A DNA stretch of 64,000 bases from Bacillota bacterium. GTDB lineage: Bacteria; Bacillota; UBA4882; UBA8346. A program made the position numbers and the translations under genes. The notes under the pieces are model-generated. The model saw nothing but the letters and a program-made list of their open reading frames with translations, did no database searches and had not been told where the DNA came from. How positions within the stretch are numbered: the stretch's first letter is position 1; each line of letters opens with the position of its first letter. Of this stretch, positions 23,158 through 32,311 are shown piece by piece. The DNA is taken from the NCBI GenBank assembly GCA_023392595.1, contig JAEVYU010000028.1, positions 1 through 64,000 of the forward strand, in the 5' to 3' direction.

Positions 23158-23268
23158 AAGCGGTTTTATTTTCGCAAATGGGTTAGCCAATGTCATTGGA
23201 AAGGGGGGATGGGTTGAAGCTTCGGGGGTTCTTTTTACAATTTAAAATTTAAAAGGAGGCTTTAAAAA

Positions 23269-24267
23269 ATGTCGATTCGTTCACGCATTAGTTTATTGTT
23301 AGCGGTCATTCTTATTGCGGCTATGATTTCCATTCCGATGGTATCCGCGAAAGCGCCCTATGATATCGCCGTAATTATTAAAGCGACAGATTCCGATTAT
23401 TGGCAGGCTGTGCTTCACGGTGCCGATGCGGCAGTTAAAGAACTGGGGCCTGGAACTGTAAAAATGATTTACCGTGGCGGTCCCCCTTCAGAGGCCGACA
23501 TCGACAAACAGGTAGCCATTGTTGAAGATATTGTTTCGAAGAATCCCAAAGCCATTGTTATTGCCTCTACCAGTTCCGACGCCACCGTTCCCGCTTTGGA
23601 AAGAGCGGCCGCCCAGGGAATCAAAGTGGTTTTGGTTGATAATTTTGTAAAACTGAAAGACAGTTCCTATACTTCCTTTTTAGCCACGGATAATCTTAAA
23701 GGTGGTGCGTTGGCTGCCCAAAAGCTTGTTGAGTCATTAAAGGAAATGAAAAAACCGCTGAAAGGAACTGTTGGTTTAATATCCTCTATGGCCGGAGTTC
23801 AAGTTTTAATCGACCGCGATGATGGTTTCACCAAAGAATTGGCTAAAATAGCCCCTAATATCAAAATAGCCCCCGTAAGATATGTCAACAACGATATTAT
23901 CCAAGCATTATCCGCAGCCGAGGATATGCTCACCACTTACCCGGATTTATTGGGCTTCTTTGCGGACAATAATCATACCGGTGATGGAGTTTCAAGAGCA
24001 ATTGCAGAAAGAAAATTAAATGGTAAGATTGTCGCAGTAGCCTTTGATTCTGATTCGGAAGAAGTGGCGGCAATTCAATCCGGTTCTTTAAAAGCATTAA
24101 TTCTGCAAGATCCTTATGGAATGGGTTACTATGGGGTTAAGTACGCTATTGATGCCATCAACAGCAAGAAAGTTGCCAAGAGAGTGGATACCGGCGCAAA
24201 CGCGATTACGTTGAAGAATTTTAACGAAAAACGTTCTCAAGAATTGCTATTCCCGTTGAAAAAATAG
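23269..24267 (+). CDS. Sugar ABC importer substrate-binding protein, RbsB type
   Basis: A 332-residue periplasmic-binding protein of the ribose/LacI-like fold (CUT2 importers). A plain signal peptide (RISLLLAVILIAAMISIPMVSA, cleavage before KAPYD) lacks the lipobox Cys expected in monoderm Bacillota. Domain marks include YDIAVIIKATDSDYWQAVL, PKAIVIASTSSDATVPALE and DLLGFFADNNHTGDGVSRA. AAGGAGG precedes the ATG. First gene of the importer operon and under two LacI-type promoters. The ligand is a pentose or related sugar by context only. A hairpin after the gene probably keeps its message more abundant than that of the transporter parts. Confidence 0.9.
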   Translation: MSIRSRISLLLAVILIAAMISIPMVSAKAPYDIAVIIKATDSDYWQAVLHGADAAVKELGPGTVKMIYRGGPPSEADIDKQVAIVEDIVSKNPKAIVIASTSSDATVPALERAAAQGIKVVLVDNFVKLKDSSYTSFLATDNLKGGALAAQKLVESLKEMKKPLKGTVGLISSMAGVQVLIDRDDGFTKELAKIAPNIKIAPVRYVNNDIIQALSAAEDMLTTYPDLLGFFADNNHTGDGVSRAIAERKLNGKIVAVAFDSDSEEVAAIQSGSLKALILQDPYGMGYYGVKYAIDAINSKKVAKRVDTGANAITLKNFNEKRSQELLFPLKK

Positions 24268-24316
24268 AAGTTTGGCTTGGACCAAAATGTAACAGTCCTT
24301 TCAATTCATTCAACAT

Positions 24317-24369
24317 GAATCCGGCAAGTAACTTTCAGAATCTCTTCCATTAGGAACCTTGCCGGATTC
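24317..24369 (+). terminator. Hairpin between binding protein and ATPase genes
   Basis: GAATCCGGCAAG pairs exactly with CTTGCCGGATTC around a 29-nt loop; no T-run follows. Probably a message-stabilising or partial-termination element. The remaining 24370-24581 shows nothing else. Confidence 0.55.
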
Positions 24370-24581
24370 TGTAGAAAACCCGATCCGGCACTCACTTGCC
24401 GAGCGAGGTTTCATTATACCGGATAGTTATTGGATTTTGAAGTAAAAAGCACCCAGGGTTGGGGATGAAATGAGTTAGGGATGAATTCAACCCCAACCTA
24501 GATATCAGATAAATTGTGAATTGAAATCCTCCTTTTTTTGGTTGATTTCGACCGATAGCAAGAAATATTCGGAGGTTATAA

Positions 24582-26078
24582 ATGGAAAACGATCGTATTC
24601 GAATGGAACATATTTATAAATCCTTTTCGGGTGTTCATGCTCTCAACGATGTAAGTATCAGCATTCGCCCCGGCGAAGTTCATGCATTGGTCGGTGAGAA
24701 CGGCGCCGGTAAATCAACATTGATAAAGATTCTGATGGGCGCCTATTCGAAAGATGCAGGGGAAATTTACCTGGATGGCAAGAAAATGGAGATCACGAGT
24801 CCGATTGTGGCCCAAGATTCGGGATTAAGCGCGGTATATCAGGATGTAATGCTTGCTCCCCATTTAAGTATCATGGAGAACATATTTCTGGGCCGACAAC
24901 CAAAACGGGCAGGCCTCATCGACTTTCGAACCATGGTTCAAGAATCGAAAAAAATATTGGAGCGTTTGGAATTAAAACTTGATCCCAAAACTTTAATTCG
25001 CGATTTAACCAGCGTTCAAGCGGAAATGGTCGCGATTGCCAAGGCCGTTTCGAAGGCGGCTAAAATTTTGATTTTAGATGAACCGACAGCTTTGCTTGCT
25101 GCGGATGAAACCCAGGAATTGTTTCGCCTCATTAAAAAATTAAAAGCGGATAGGGTTTCAATAATCTATATTTCCCACCGGCTGGAAGAAATTTTTGAAA
25201 TTTGCGACCGGGCAACCGTAATGCGGGACGGCCAAAAAATAATAACCCTTGAAATCAAGGATACCCATGAAGATGACTTAATCAAGCATATGGTGGGCAG
25301 AAAGCTGGATGAAATTTTCTATAAAGCCAAAGTTACACCGGGAAAGGAAGTACTTAAAGTCGAGGGTCTATCGTCCGGCTTTGTAAAAGATATCAATTTT
25401 GCGCTCTACGAAGGCGAAATCTTAGGGATTTTCGGCTTGGTGGGATCGGGCCGGACAGAAATTGTCCGTGCGATTTTTGGCGCTGATAAAGTTGACAGCG
25501 GGGATCTATGGATAGAAGGTAAAAAGGTAAAGGTCATGAGCCCAATGGATGCGATCCGCAATGGTATCGGCTTATTGCCTGAAAGCCGGAGGCTTCAAGG
25601 GCTTACGTTGAACCTATCGGTTGGCACGAATATCAATTTAGCAAGTTATAGCGATATTACTATTTGCGGTATGGTTAAAAGGGCACTGGAGGCCAAACGT
25701 TCGGAGCGGTATATATCCGAATTGGCAATCAAGACTCCGGGTTTTACTCAACAGGTCGGTTTTCTGAGCGGCGGTAATCAGCAAAAAGTGGTGATCGCCA
25801 AGTGGCTTTGTAAAAATTCCAAGATTTTGATGTTCGATGAACCGACTGTAGGAGTTGACGTAGGGGCCAAAGCGGAAATTTACAAACTTTTAGGCCAACT
25901 GGTCAATGAGGGTAAAGCATTAATCCTCATTTCGTCTTATTTACCGGAGATTTTGGGAGTCAGCGATCGGATTATGGTTATCTCCGAAGGAAGAGTTAGC
26001 GGAATCATCAAACGTGAAGAAGCGGATCAGGAGAAGATATTAAAAATGGCTACCTCGGCCGGTAGAATTGCTTCATAG
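24582..26078 (+). CDS. Sugar ABC importer ATPase with two nucleotide-binding domains, RbsA type
   Basis: A 498-residue double ATPase. Domain 1 has Walker A GENGAGKSTLIKI, a variant signature (LTSVQAEMVAIAKA) and Walker B ILILDEPTALLA. Domain 2 has the degenerate Walker A GLVGSGRTEI, the signature LSGGNQQKVVIAKW and Walker B ILMFDEPTVGVDVGAK. This fusion of one good and one degenerate site is standard for RbsA/XylG/MglA. GGAGG precedes the ATG. It powers the permease encoded 47 bp downstream. Confidence 0.95.
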   Translation: MENDRIRMEHIYKSFSGVHALNDVSISIRPGEVHALVGENGAGKSTLIKILMGAYSKDAGEIYLDGKKMEITSPIVAQDSGLSAVYQDVMLAPHLSIMENIFLGRQPKRAGLIDFRTMVQESKKILERLELKLDPKTLIRDLTSVQAEMVAIAKAVSKAAKILILDEPTALLAADETQELFRLIKKLKADRVSIIYISHRLEEIFEICDRATVMRDGQKIITLEIKDTHEDDLIKHMVGRKLDEIFYKAKVTPGKEVLKVEGLSSGFVKDINFALYEGEILGIFGLVGSGRTEIVRAIFGADKVDSGDLWIEGKKVKVMSPMDAIRNGIGLLPESRRLQGLTLNLSVGTNINLASYSDITICGMVKRALEAKRSERYISELAIKTPGFTQQVGFLSGGNQQKVVIAKWLCKNSKILMFDEPTVGVDVGAKAEIYKLLGQLVNEGKALILISSYLPEILGVSDRIMVISEGRVSGIIKREEADQEKILKMATSAGRIAS

Positions 26079-26124
26079 TTGATTTAGAGCGCAAATCATT
26101 ATAAACAAGCAAGGGGGTCATAAT

Positions 26125-27105
26125 ATGCCGGAACTACCGCAATCAGCGGAAATTCTTACAAACAACAAACAAAGATTCTTGAAGAAACATTTAAAGGGTT
26201 CGTGGATACTGCTCTTCGTTCTTGCGGCGTTGTGGATTGTCCTTTCGATAGCGACGCCTACCTTTTTAACGTATAATAATTTGTTTAATCTAGGACGTCA
26301 GACGGCCATTAATGGTGTTATTGCATTAGGAATGACGTTTGTCATTGTCACCGGCGGGATCGATATTTCGGTGGGTTCGATCGTAGCCATCTGCTCGTTA
26401 TTTCTGGCGTTGGTTTTAAAAGCCGGAATGCCGGTGCCTTTGGCCCTTCTTTTAATGATGTTGTTATCAATTCTATTGGGGCTCATTAATGGGATTGTAG
26501 TATTTGATGGCAATGTTCCCCCGTTTATCGCCACAATGGGTATGATGATTGTTGCCCGCGGCATCGGCATGGTAATCAGTCAGGCCAGGCTCATTACCGG
26601 ATTACCGATGGATTTTATTAATTTCGCGCAGGAAGCCCCTCTTGGAATACCCAGTTTGGTAATCGTACTTGGGGTTATGGCGGTTATTAGCGGTGTTATT
26701 CTACATAAAACCTCTTTTGGCCGGAGTATATATGCGCTTGGTTCAAGCCGAGAGGCTACCCGGCTTTCCGGAATTAACATCCGGTTTATTACGTATGGAG
26801 CTTATGCCATTTGTGCTTTGATGTCAGGTGTTGCCGCAATTTTACTTACTTCAAGGCTTGCTTCTGGTATTCCTACAGCCGGCGAAGGCTATGAGCTTGA
26901 TGCGATTGCCGCCGCGGTGGTTGGTGGAGCCAGTCTGAACGGCGCTGAAGGAAGTATTATCGGAACGATATTAGGCGCTTTTATTATGTCGTCCCTGCGC
27001 AACGGCGGTAATTTGTTAGGCTTGGATCCATTCTATCTGCAAATTGTGATTGGCATATTGCTGGTGGCCACAGTTATTGTGGATCAAATCCAGAAACGCA
27101 AATAG
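26125..27105 (+). CDS. Sugar ABC importer permease, RbsC type
   Basis: A 326-residue membrane protein with eight to ten helices. Family marks are FNLGRQTAINGVIALGMTFV, VTGGIDISVGS, GSSREATRLSGINIRF and AAAVVGGASLNGAEGSIIGT, all typical of CUT2 permeases. AGGGGG precedes the ATG. It works as a homodimer with the double ATPase and the binding protein to bring a pentose-like sugar into the cytoplasm. Confidence 0.95.
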   Translation: MPELPQSAEILTNNKQRFLKKHLKGSWILLFVLAALWIVLSIATPTFLTYNNLFNLGRQTAINGVIALGMTFVIVTGGIDISVGSIVAICSLFLALVLKAGMPVPLALLLMMLLSILLGLINGIVVFDGNVPPFIATMGMMIVARGIGMVISQARLITGLPMDFINFAQEAPLGIPSLVIVLGVMAVISGVILHKTSFGRSIYALGSSREATRLSGINIRFITYGAYAICALMSGVAAILLTSRLASGIPTAGEGYELDAIAAAVVGGASLNGAEGSIIGTILGAFIMSSLRNGGNLLGLDPFYLQIVIGILLVATVIVDQIQKRK

Positions 27106-27209
27106 ACTCGAAGTTACCTATTCGCTATGGAAACAGGGAGCAGTTGGGATGATCCGGATTGTTTGGATCGCCTACTGGGAAATGAATACCGGCAAAGGGG
27201 CAGGGTAAG

Positions 27210-27866
27210 ATGGCACAATTGAAACTGGAAAGTCATAAGGTAATGCAATTGGCGCTGGATATGACGGATATCGATACGGCTTTGGAAATTACCGATCAAG
27301 TATCGTCTTGCTTTGAAATCCTGGAGGTTGGGACGCCGCTGATTCTTTCCGAAGGCGTCCGGGGGATTGAAATTTTGCGGGCCAGGTATCCCCGGAAAAC
27401 TATCTTGGCCGATATGAAAATTGCGGATGCCGGGGATTATGAAGCGACTATTGCTTATCAGGCCGGGGCCGATCTTGTTACCGTGCTGGGGGTGGTTGAT
27501 TTTCGAACCATCCAGGGGGCGGTTGCTGCGGGAAAACGGATGGACCGGGGAGTCTGCGTTGATACTTTAAATATGAATTATTCTGCCGATTTCATGGTTC
27601 AGCTTGAAAAGCTAGGGGTAGCTTGCGTTTTATTCCATGCTGCAACCGATGGGGTTTATCGCGCAACAACGTTAACGGACCGGATTTCCGAGGCAGCGAA
27701 GATTTCCGATATACCGTTGGCGATTGCCGGAGGAATCACCCCCCAAAATATTAGCTCGCTCATGAACTCAGGTGCAACGATTTTTGTAATCGGCTCCAGT
27801 GTGACGCAATCTTCCGATCCGCTACAAACAGCACAAATCATAAGGAATCAATTATTGGGGCGGTGA
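27210..27866 (+). CDS. hxlA: 3-hexulose-6-phosphate synthase (RuMP pathway)
   Basis: A 218-residue TIM barrel of the orotidine-phosphate-decarboxylase superfamily. It opens with MQLALDMTDIDTALEI and ILEVGTPLILSEGVRGIEIL, carries the DxKxxD motif in LADMKIADAGDYE, the conserved His in VLFHAATDG and the phosphate-binding IAGGIT and VIGSSV loops. HPS condenses formaldehyde with ribulose 5-phosphate to D-arabino-3-hexulose 6-phosphate, or runs backwards. The related keto-gulonate-phosphate decarboxylase is the main alternative; the adjacent isomerase gene, 5 bp away, decides for HPS. It follows the importer by 104 bp in the same direction. No methanol or methylamine oxidation genes are present in the window, so its use here is open. 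Confidence 0.88.
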   Translation: MAQLKLESHKVMQLALDMTDIDTALEITDQVSSCFEILEVGTPLILSEGVRGIEILRARYPRKTILADMKIADAGDYEATIAYQAGADLVTVLGVVDFRTIQGAVAAGKRMDRGVCVDTLNMNYSADFMVQLEKLGVACVLFHAATDGVYRATTLTDRISEAAKISDIPLAIAGGITPQNISSLMNSGATIFVIGSSVTQSSDPLQTAQIIRNQLLGR

Positions 27867-27871
27867 AGGCG

Positions 27872-28426
27872 ATGCATGGTGTTCTTGAATATGCTAAAGA
27901 AATCAATGAAACGCTTGCAAAAATAATTGGTACGACGGATGAGAGCGCATTCCAACAACTCACCAGCGAGATTGGGAAGGCAAACCGGGTATTTGTTTAT
28001 GGCAAAGGACGCAGCGGTATCGTAATGCGAATGTTTGCCATGCGGCTGATGCATCTGGGTCTAACGGCTTACGTTGTCGATGAAACAACCACCCCTGCCG
28101 TTGCAAAAAATGATTTACTTCTTATTGCTTCCGGCTCCGGAAAAACCGGAGCCTGTCAGCATATTGCCCGGTTGGCCAAAGATGCCGGGGCGTCTGTCGG
28201 GCTTATTACAGCAACTTCGGGAAGCGCAATCGCCCAAAACTCGGATTTTACGGTAGTGTTACCCGTCGGAACGGTTGTGTTTCAATCCACGGCAAGTCGA
28301 CAATTTGGCGGGACTTACTTTGAACAGGCGTTGTTAATTGGTCTGGATGCCGTGATCGCATATTTGCGCGAGATGTCCGGAGTATCTTTTGAATTCATGC
28401 AATCCAGACACAGTAATTTGGAATGA
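27872..28426 (+). CDS. hxlB: 6-phospho-3-hexuloisomerase (RuMP pathway)
   Basis: A 184-residue SIS-domain isomerase converting 3-hexulose 6-phosphate to fructose 6-phosphate. Marks of the family are VYGKGRSGIVMRMFAMRLMH, LLLIASGSGKTGACQHI, the catalytic-region GGTYFEQALLI and the C-terminal end RHSNLE, close to HxlB proteins. The ATG at 27872 follows GGTGA by 5 bases; a GTG at 27863 overlapping the HPS stop is the alternative. The tight pairing with HPS indicates co-translation and a functional pair. Confidence 0.92.
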   Translation: MHGVLEYAKEINETLAKIIGTTDESAFQQLTSEIGKANRVFVYGKGRSGIVMRMFAMRLMHLGLTAYVVDETTTPAVAKNDLLLIASGSGKTGACQHIARLAKDAGASVGLITATSGSAIAQNSDFTVVLPVGTVVFQSTASRQFGGTYFEQALLIGLDAVIAYLREMSGVSFEFMQSRHSNLE

Positions 28427-28468
28427 AGCATTTAATTTCGACAGCCGGATGATTGAGGAGGGAATCGG

Positions 28469-28873
28469 ATGAAAAAAATCGGCACATTTAATGCCGGCCT
28501 TTCAACGGCAATTGCCAATATGGGTCATCGGGATGAAATGACGGTTTGTGATCCGGGCTTTCCAATACCCAAAGGACCGTACCGGATTGATTTGGCCCTC
28601 AGCCGCAATATACCCCGTCTCTTGGATGTACTAGCGGTTCTTTCGGAAGAAATGACGATTGAAAAGGTTATTGCAGCTACGGAAGTTCAAAAAGCAAGTC
28701 CTCAAGTTCTGGAGTGGATTCAGCGCTGTTTCCCCGAGGCCGAGTTGATGTTTTTACCCCACTGGGACTTGCATAAACGCAGTTTTCATTCCAAATGCAT
28801 CGTACGTACCGGGGAAATTACTTCTTATTCAAGCATCATCCTGGTCTCAGGCGCTAAAGGAGTCTTTTATTAG
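28469..28873 (+). CDS. rbsD: RbsD/FucU-family sugar pyranase, first copy
   Basis: A 134-residue protein of the RbsD/FucU fold, which interconverts pyranose and furanose or alpha and beta forms. The catalytic His lies in NMGHRDEMTVCDPGFPIP, and the C-terminal RTGEITSYSSIILVSG holds the conserved sugar-contacting residues. GGAGGG precedes the ATG. It prepares the imported sugar for phosphorylation by the kinase genes that follow. Confidence 0.92.
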   Translation: MKKIGTFNAGLSTAIANMGHRDEMTVCDPGFPIPKGPYRIDLALSRNIPRLLDVLAVLSEEMTIEKVIAATEVQKASPQVLEWIQRCFPEAELMFLPHWDLHKRSFHSKCIVRTGEITSYSSIILVSGAKGVFY

Positions 28874-28911
28874 GCTAAATTTCTATTCGATCAAAAAAAG
28901 GGGTGTTTGCC

Positions 28912-29307
28912 ATGAAGAAACAAGGGATATTAAATGAACAACTTTCCGCCTTGATAGCAGCCACCGGGCATACCGACCTGATCGGAATCACCGATGCCGG
29001 CCTGCCGATTCCGCCAGAAGTAGAAAAAGTTGATCTGGCGATATTGCCTAATTTCCCCCGTTTCCTTGACGTTTTGAAGGCGATAATCGCCGAACTTTCG
29101 GTTGAGAAAATCATTTTGGCCGAAGAAACGGAAAAAGTAAGTCCGGAAATGTACCGGAGCATTATCGAACTTTTCCCGGGAATTCTGGTGGAGACTATGC
29201 CTTATGTGGATTTTAAACGGAAAACCAAAGAAGCCCGGGGATTAGTCCGTTCCGGAGAATTTACCTCCTATGCCAATATTCTTTTGGTTGCCGGAGTGAT
29301 GTATTGA
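28912..29307 (+). CDS. rbsD: RbsD/FucU-family sugar pyranase, second copy
   Basis: A 131-residue paralogue of the preceding gene, 38 bp downstream, with ATGHTDLIGITDAGLPIP and RSGEFTSYANILLVAG at the matching places. The catalytic His is kept, so it should be active. The two copies differ at many positions, which suggests they serve different sugars or different anomers. The ATG at 28912 follows AAAGGGG; the GTG at 28903 is within that site. Confidence 0.92.
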   Translation: MKKQGILNEQLSALIAATGHTDLIGITDAGLPIPPEVEKVDLAILPNFPRFLDVLKAIIAELSVEKIILAEETEKVSPEMYRSIIELFPGILVETMPYVDFKRKTKEARGLVRSGEFTSYANILLVAGVMY

Positions 29308-29328
29308 TGGATTAAGGAGGGGGAGAGC

Positions 29329-30276
29329 ATGAAAAATTCCATTCCCACCATTACCGTAGTGGGAAGTTATGTCACGGATTTAATGTGCCGCACTCCGAAG
29401 ATGCCTGTGCCCGGTGAAACGGTATTTGCCGGTCCTTTTAAGATGGGTCCGGGTGGAAAAGGATCCAATCAAGCGGTAGCCGCTAAACGTGCCGGTGCTG
29501 ATGTAACTCTGATTACAAAACTAGGTCGCGATGTCCTTGGTGAGTATGCCTTTAAAAATATTGCCGCCGAAGGAATTAAGACTGATTTTATTTATTTTGA
29601 TGATAAACTGGCGACTGGAGCGGCCCTAATCATTGTGGATGCTTCCGGGCAAAACATGATTGCCGTATCCACAGAAGCCTGCGAGACGCTTTCAACTCAA
29701 GAAGCCCTGGATGCCAAGGCGAGGATTCAAAGTTCGGATGTACTTTTGACCCAATATGAAGGGAGTCTGGAGGGAATGGCCGCAGCAATCCAGATTGCCA
29801 AATCCTCCGGGGTAAAAATAATTTTAAATCCGGCTCCGGCCCGTCCCATTGATCCTGAACTATTAAAAAGCGTAAATATCATAACACCCAATGAAAGCGA
29901 AGCCCAGTCGTTAACCGGTATTAGGATTGTCGATCCGCAATCGGCGGGGGAAGCTGCCCAAAAGATTCATGCCATGGGGCCCGGGATTGTTATTGTTACG
30001 TTGGGTAAGACCGGGGTTTTGGTATATGCGGATCAATCAATGACCCTGGTTCCTTCCATTGAAGTGGAAACCGTGGATACGACGGGGGCAGGGGATGCTT
30101 TCAGCGGCGGATTGGCGGCGGCAATTGCCGAAGGGAAAGATATCTTGCAGGCTGTTAAGTTTGCTACATGTACGGCGGCTCTTTCCGTAACCAAAGTTGG
30201 GACCGCTCCTTCCATGCCTTTCCGGAATGAAATCGAAGCACTTATAAAAAAAGCAAGCAATCAGCAGTTGCTATAA
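29329..30276 (+). CDS. rbsK: Ribokinase (PfkB family)
   Basis: A 315-residue sugar kinase. The N-terminal GGKGSNQAVAAKRAGADV and the catalytic DTTGAGDAFSGGLAAAIAEG are classic ribokinase motifs, with PAPARPI and NESEAQSLTG in between. It makes ribose 5-phosphate or deoxyribose 5-phosphate. AAGGAGGGGGAG precedes the ATG and the gap to the pyranase is 21 bp. Deoxyribokinase activity would connect it with DeoC. Confidence 0.93.
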   Translation: MKNSIPTITVVGSYVTDLMCRTPKMPVPGETVFAGPFKMGPGGKGSNQAVAAKRAGADVTLITKLGRDVLGEYAFKNIAAEGIKTDFIYFDDKLATGAALIIVDASGQNMIAVSTEACETLSTQEALDAKARIQSSDVLLTQYEGSLEGMAAAIQIAKSSGVKIILNPAPARPIDPELLKSVNIITPNESEAQSLTGIRIVDPQSAGEAAQKIHAMGPGIVIVTLGKTGVLVYADQSMTLVPSIEVETVDTTGAGDAFSGGLAAAIAEGKDILQAVKFATCTAALSVTKVGTAPSMPFRNEIEALIKKASNQQLL

Positions 30277-30340
30277 ATTGTTTGAAATCAAGGAAATTCA
30301 TATTGAAAGTCTTTTAAGTACCCGGCATAAAGGAGGCCCC

Positions 30341-31873
30341 ATGGAAAAGCAATATATTCTGGCCCATGATTTGGGGACCAGCGGCAATAAAGTAACTTTA
30401 TACGATCTGAACGGCCGGCTTCTGGCAAGTTCATTTTATGAATACCAGACATTTTATCCCAAAACCAATTGGGTCGAACAGGATCCTGCCGACTGGTGGA
30501 AAGCAGTCTGTATTTCTACTAAAAATCTGATTGAGGAAGCCGGCATTTCAAAATCGGATATCCTGTGTATCAGTTTCAGCGCGCAAATGATGGGATGCTT
30601 GCCTGTGGATAAAGAAGGCAATCCATTACGTAAGACGATTATCTGGGCCGATCTCCGCAGTGTAAAGCAAGCTGCCTTTATGGAAGAAGCTGCGGGGATG
30701 AAAAATGTCTATCAAATTACTGGGCACCGGATTAGCCCGGCCTATTCCGCAGCTAAAATTTTATGGGTTAAAGATAACCAACCGGAAATATACAATAAAA
30801 CATATAAGATCCTTCATGCGAAAGATTACCTTATCTATAAACTGACCGGCAAATTTGTAACCGATTATTCCGATGCCTCCGGCATGAATTTACTTGACCT
30901 TGAACATAAAAACTGGTCTGAATCCATTTTAAATGCAATCGGATTGAAGAAGGATATTTTACCGGAATTGCATCCTTCAACCGATATTGCCGGTGGGGTT
31001 ACCCAAGAAGCCGCATCTGAGGTAGGATTACTGGAGGGGACGCCGGTGGTCATCGGCGGGGGAGATGGTAGTTGCGCCGCTACAGGCGCCGGTGTGGTTG
31101 AAAAAGGATCGGCTTACAATGTAATCGGTTCATCTTCCTGGATTGCCTTGGCTACGGAAAATCCCATTTTTGATCCGGAAATGCGGACTTTTAATTGGGT
31201 CCATCTGGATGAAAATTTGTTTTCGCCTTGCGGGACCATGCAAAGCGCCGGTTATTCCTATAGCTGGCTAAAAAATACTCTTTGCGGACTTGAAATCAAT
31301 CAGGCGAAGGCCGAGAATATCAGCCCCTATGAGATCATCAATCAACTCATTGAAAAGTCAAAACCCGGGGCCAATCATTTGCTATTCCTCCCTTATTTGC
31401 TGGGAGAGAGGAGCCCGCGTTGGAATCCGGACGCCAAGGGCGCTTTTTTGGGGTTAAAAGTTACCACCACCAAGGAAGAGATCTATCGGTCGGTTCTGGA
31501 AGGGGTTACTTTTAATTTAAAAATCATTCTGGATATATTTAATCAATTCAATCCCATTGATGAAGTGATCGTTATTGGCGGTGGAGCCCGCAGTAAAACC
31601 TGGCTGCAGATTTTGGCGGATATCTGGCAGAAACCGGTTTTGGTGCCCCGATTTTTAGAAGAAGCCACTTCCATGGGGGCCGCAATTTGCGGCGGAGTCG
31701 GTATCGGGGCATTTAAAGATTTTAAGGTCATCAAGGAATTTAATCAAGTCATCCAAACGATTGAACCCCGCCCGGAATATCAGGAAATGTACGGCCAATT
31801 GTTTGAGGTTTTTAACCGGGCATATGAAGCTTTAGTGCCGGTTTATGCCGATTTGGCCAAATTGGAAGTTTGA
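30341..31873 (+). CDS. FGGY-family sugar kinase, xylulokinase-like
   Basis: A 510-residue kinase. The phosphate-binding start is ILAHDLGTSGNKVTLYD, followed by SFSAQMMGCLPVDKEGN, TDYSDASGMNLLDL, the catalytic Asp in GGGDGSCAATGAG and the C-terminal ATP-binding VIGGGARSKTWLQILADI. The ATG at 30341 directly follows AAAGGAGG; the upstream in-frame TTG (30278) adds 21 residues without a site. Nearest in type to xylulokinase, so it probably phosphorylates a pentulose or hexulose. Two kinases in one operon imply two entry substrates or a branched route; no aldose isomerase is encoded nearby. Confidence 0.9.
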   Translation: MEKQYILAHDLGTSGNKVTLYDLNGRLLASSFYEYQTFYPKTNWVEQDPADWWKAVCISTKNLIEEAGISKSDILCISFSAQMMGCLPVDKEGNPLRKTIIWADLRSVKQAAFMEEAAGMKNVYQITGHRISPAYSAAKILWVKDNQPEIYNKTYKILHAKDYLIYKLTGKFVTDYSDASGMNLLDLEHKNWSESILNAIGLKKDILPELHPSTDIAGGVTQEAASEVGLLEGTPVVIGGGDGSCAATGAGVVEKGSAYNVIGSSSWIALATENPIFDPEMRTFNWVHLDENLFSPCGTMQSAGYSYSWLKNTLCGLEINQAKAENISPYEIINQLIEKSKPGANHLLFLPYLLGERSPRWNPDAKGAFLGLKVTTTKEEIYRSVLEGVTFNLKIILDIFNQFNPIDEVIVIGGGARSKTWLQILADIWQKPVLVPRFLEEATSMGAAICGGVGIGAFKDFKVIKEFNQVIQTIEPRPEYQEMYGQLFEVFNRAYEALVPVYADLAKLEV

Positions 31874-31885
31874 GGAGGATTGGCG

Positions 31886-32311
31886 ATGAGTATCCAAGAG
31901 AATGTAAAAGGCTTTCAACACCTCGGGTTACCGGTTTTCGACATCGAAGCAAGTAAAAAATGGTATTGTGAGAATCTGGGGTTCGAACTAATCCATGAGA
32001 CCAAGCTCCCCGAAGGCAGTGGCGAGACAAAGGTTGCATTTCTTAAGTTGAATGACTTTGTACTGGAGATGTATCAGCCGGATAAGGTTCAGCTTGACGA
32101 AATTAAAAAACGTGGACACGGTCATATTGATCATCTTGCTTTTGATGTTGACGATATTGAAGCGGTGGCCCAAAAGTTGAAAAAAGCCGGAATAAAGACA
32201 ATTGAGGGAAGTCCGAAGTATTTGCCGTTCTGGAAGGATGGAGTTGAGTTCTTCAATGTTCTGGGCCCAAATAACGAAAAAATTGAATTTTGTCAAAAGC
32301 TGAAGCGATAG
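31886..32311 (+). CDS. VOC-superfamily protein (glyoxalase-like)
   Basis: A 141-residue vicinal-oxygen-chelate protein with two beta-alpha-beta-beta-beta units. The metal ligands appear to be His in FQHLGLPVFD, Glu in FVLEMYQPD, His in HGHIDHLAFDV and Glu in NEKIEFCQK, so it is likely a metalloenzyme of the lactoylglutathione-lyase or epimerase type. It follows the FGGY kinase by 12 bp. A role in detoxifying or epimerising an aldehyde made by the pathway is possible but inferred. Confidence 0.85.
   Translation: MSIQENVKGFQHLGLPVFDIEASKKWYCENLGFELIHETKLPEGSGETKVAFLKLNDFVLEMYQPDKVQLDEIKKRGHGHIDHLAFDVDDIEAVAQKLKKAGIKTIEGSPKYLPFWKDGVEFFNVLGPNNEKIEFCQKLKR

Noticed and set aside
27210..27866. 3-keto-L-gulonate-6-phosphate decarboxylase
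   Set aside because: Same superfamily and a similar DxKxxD motif, but the adjacent 6-phospho-3-hexuloisomerase and the absence of ula-type genes favour hexulose-phosphate synthase.
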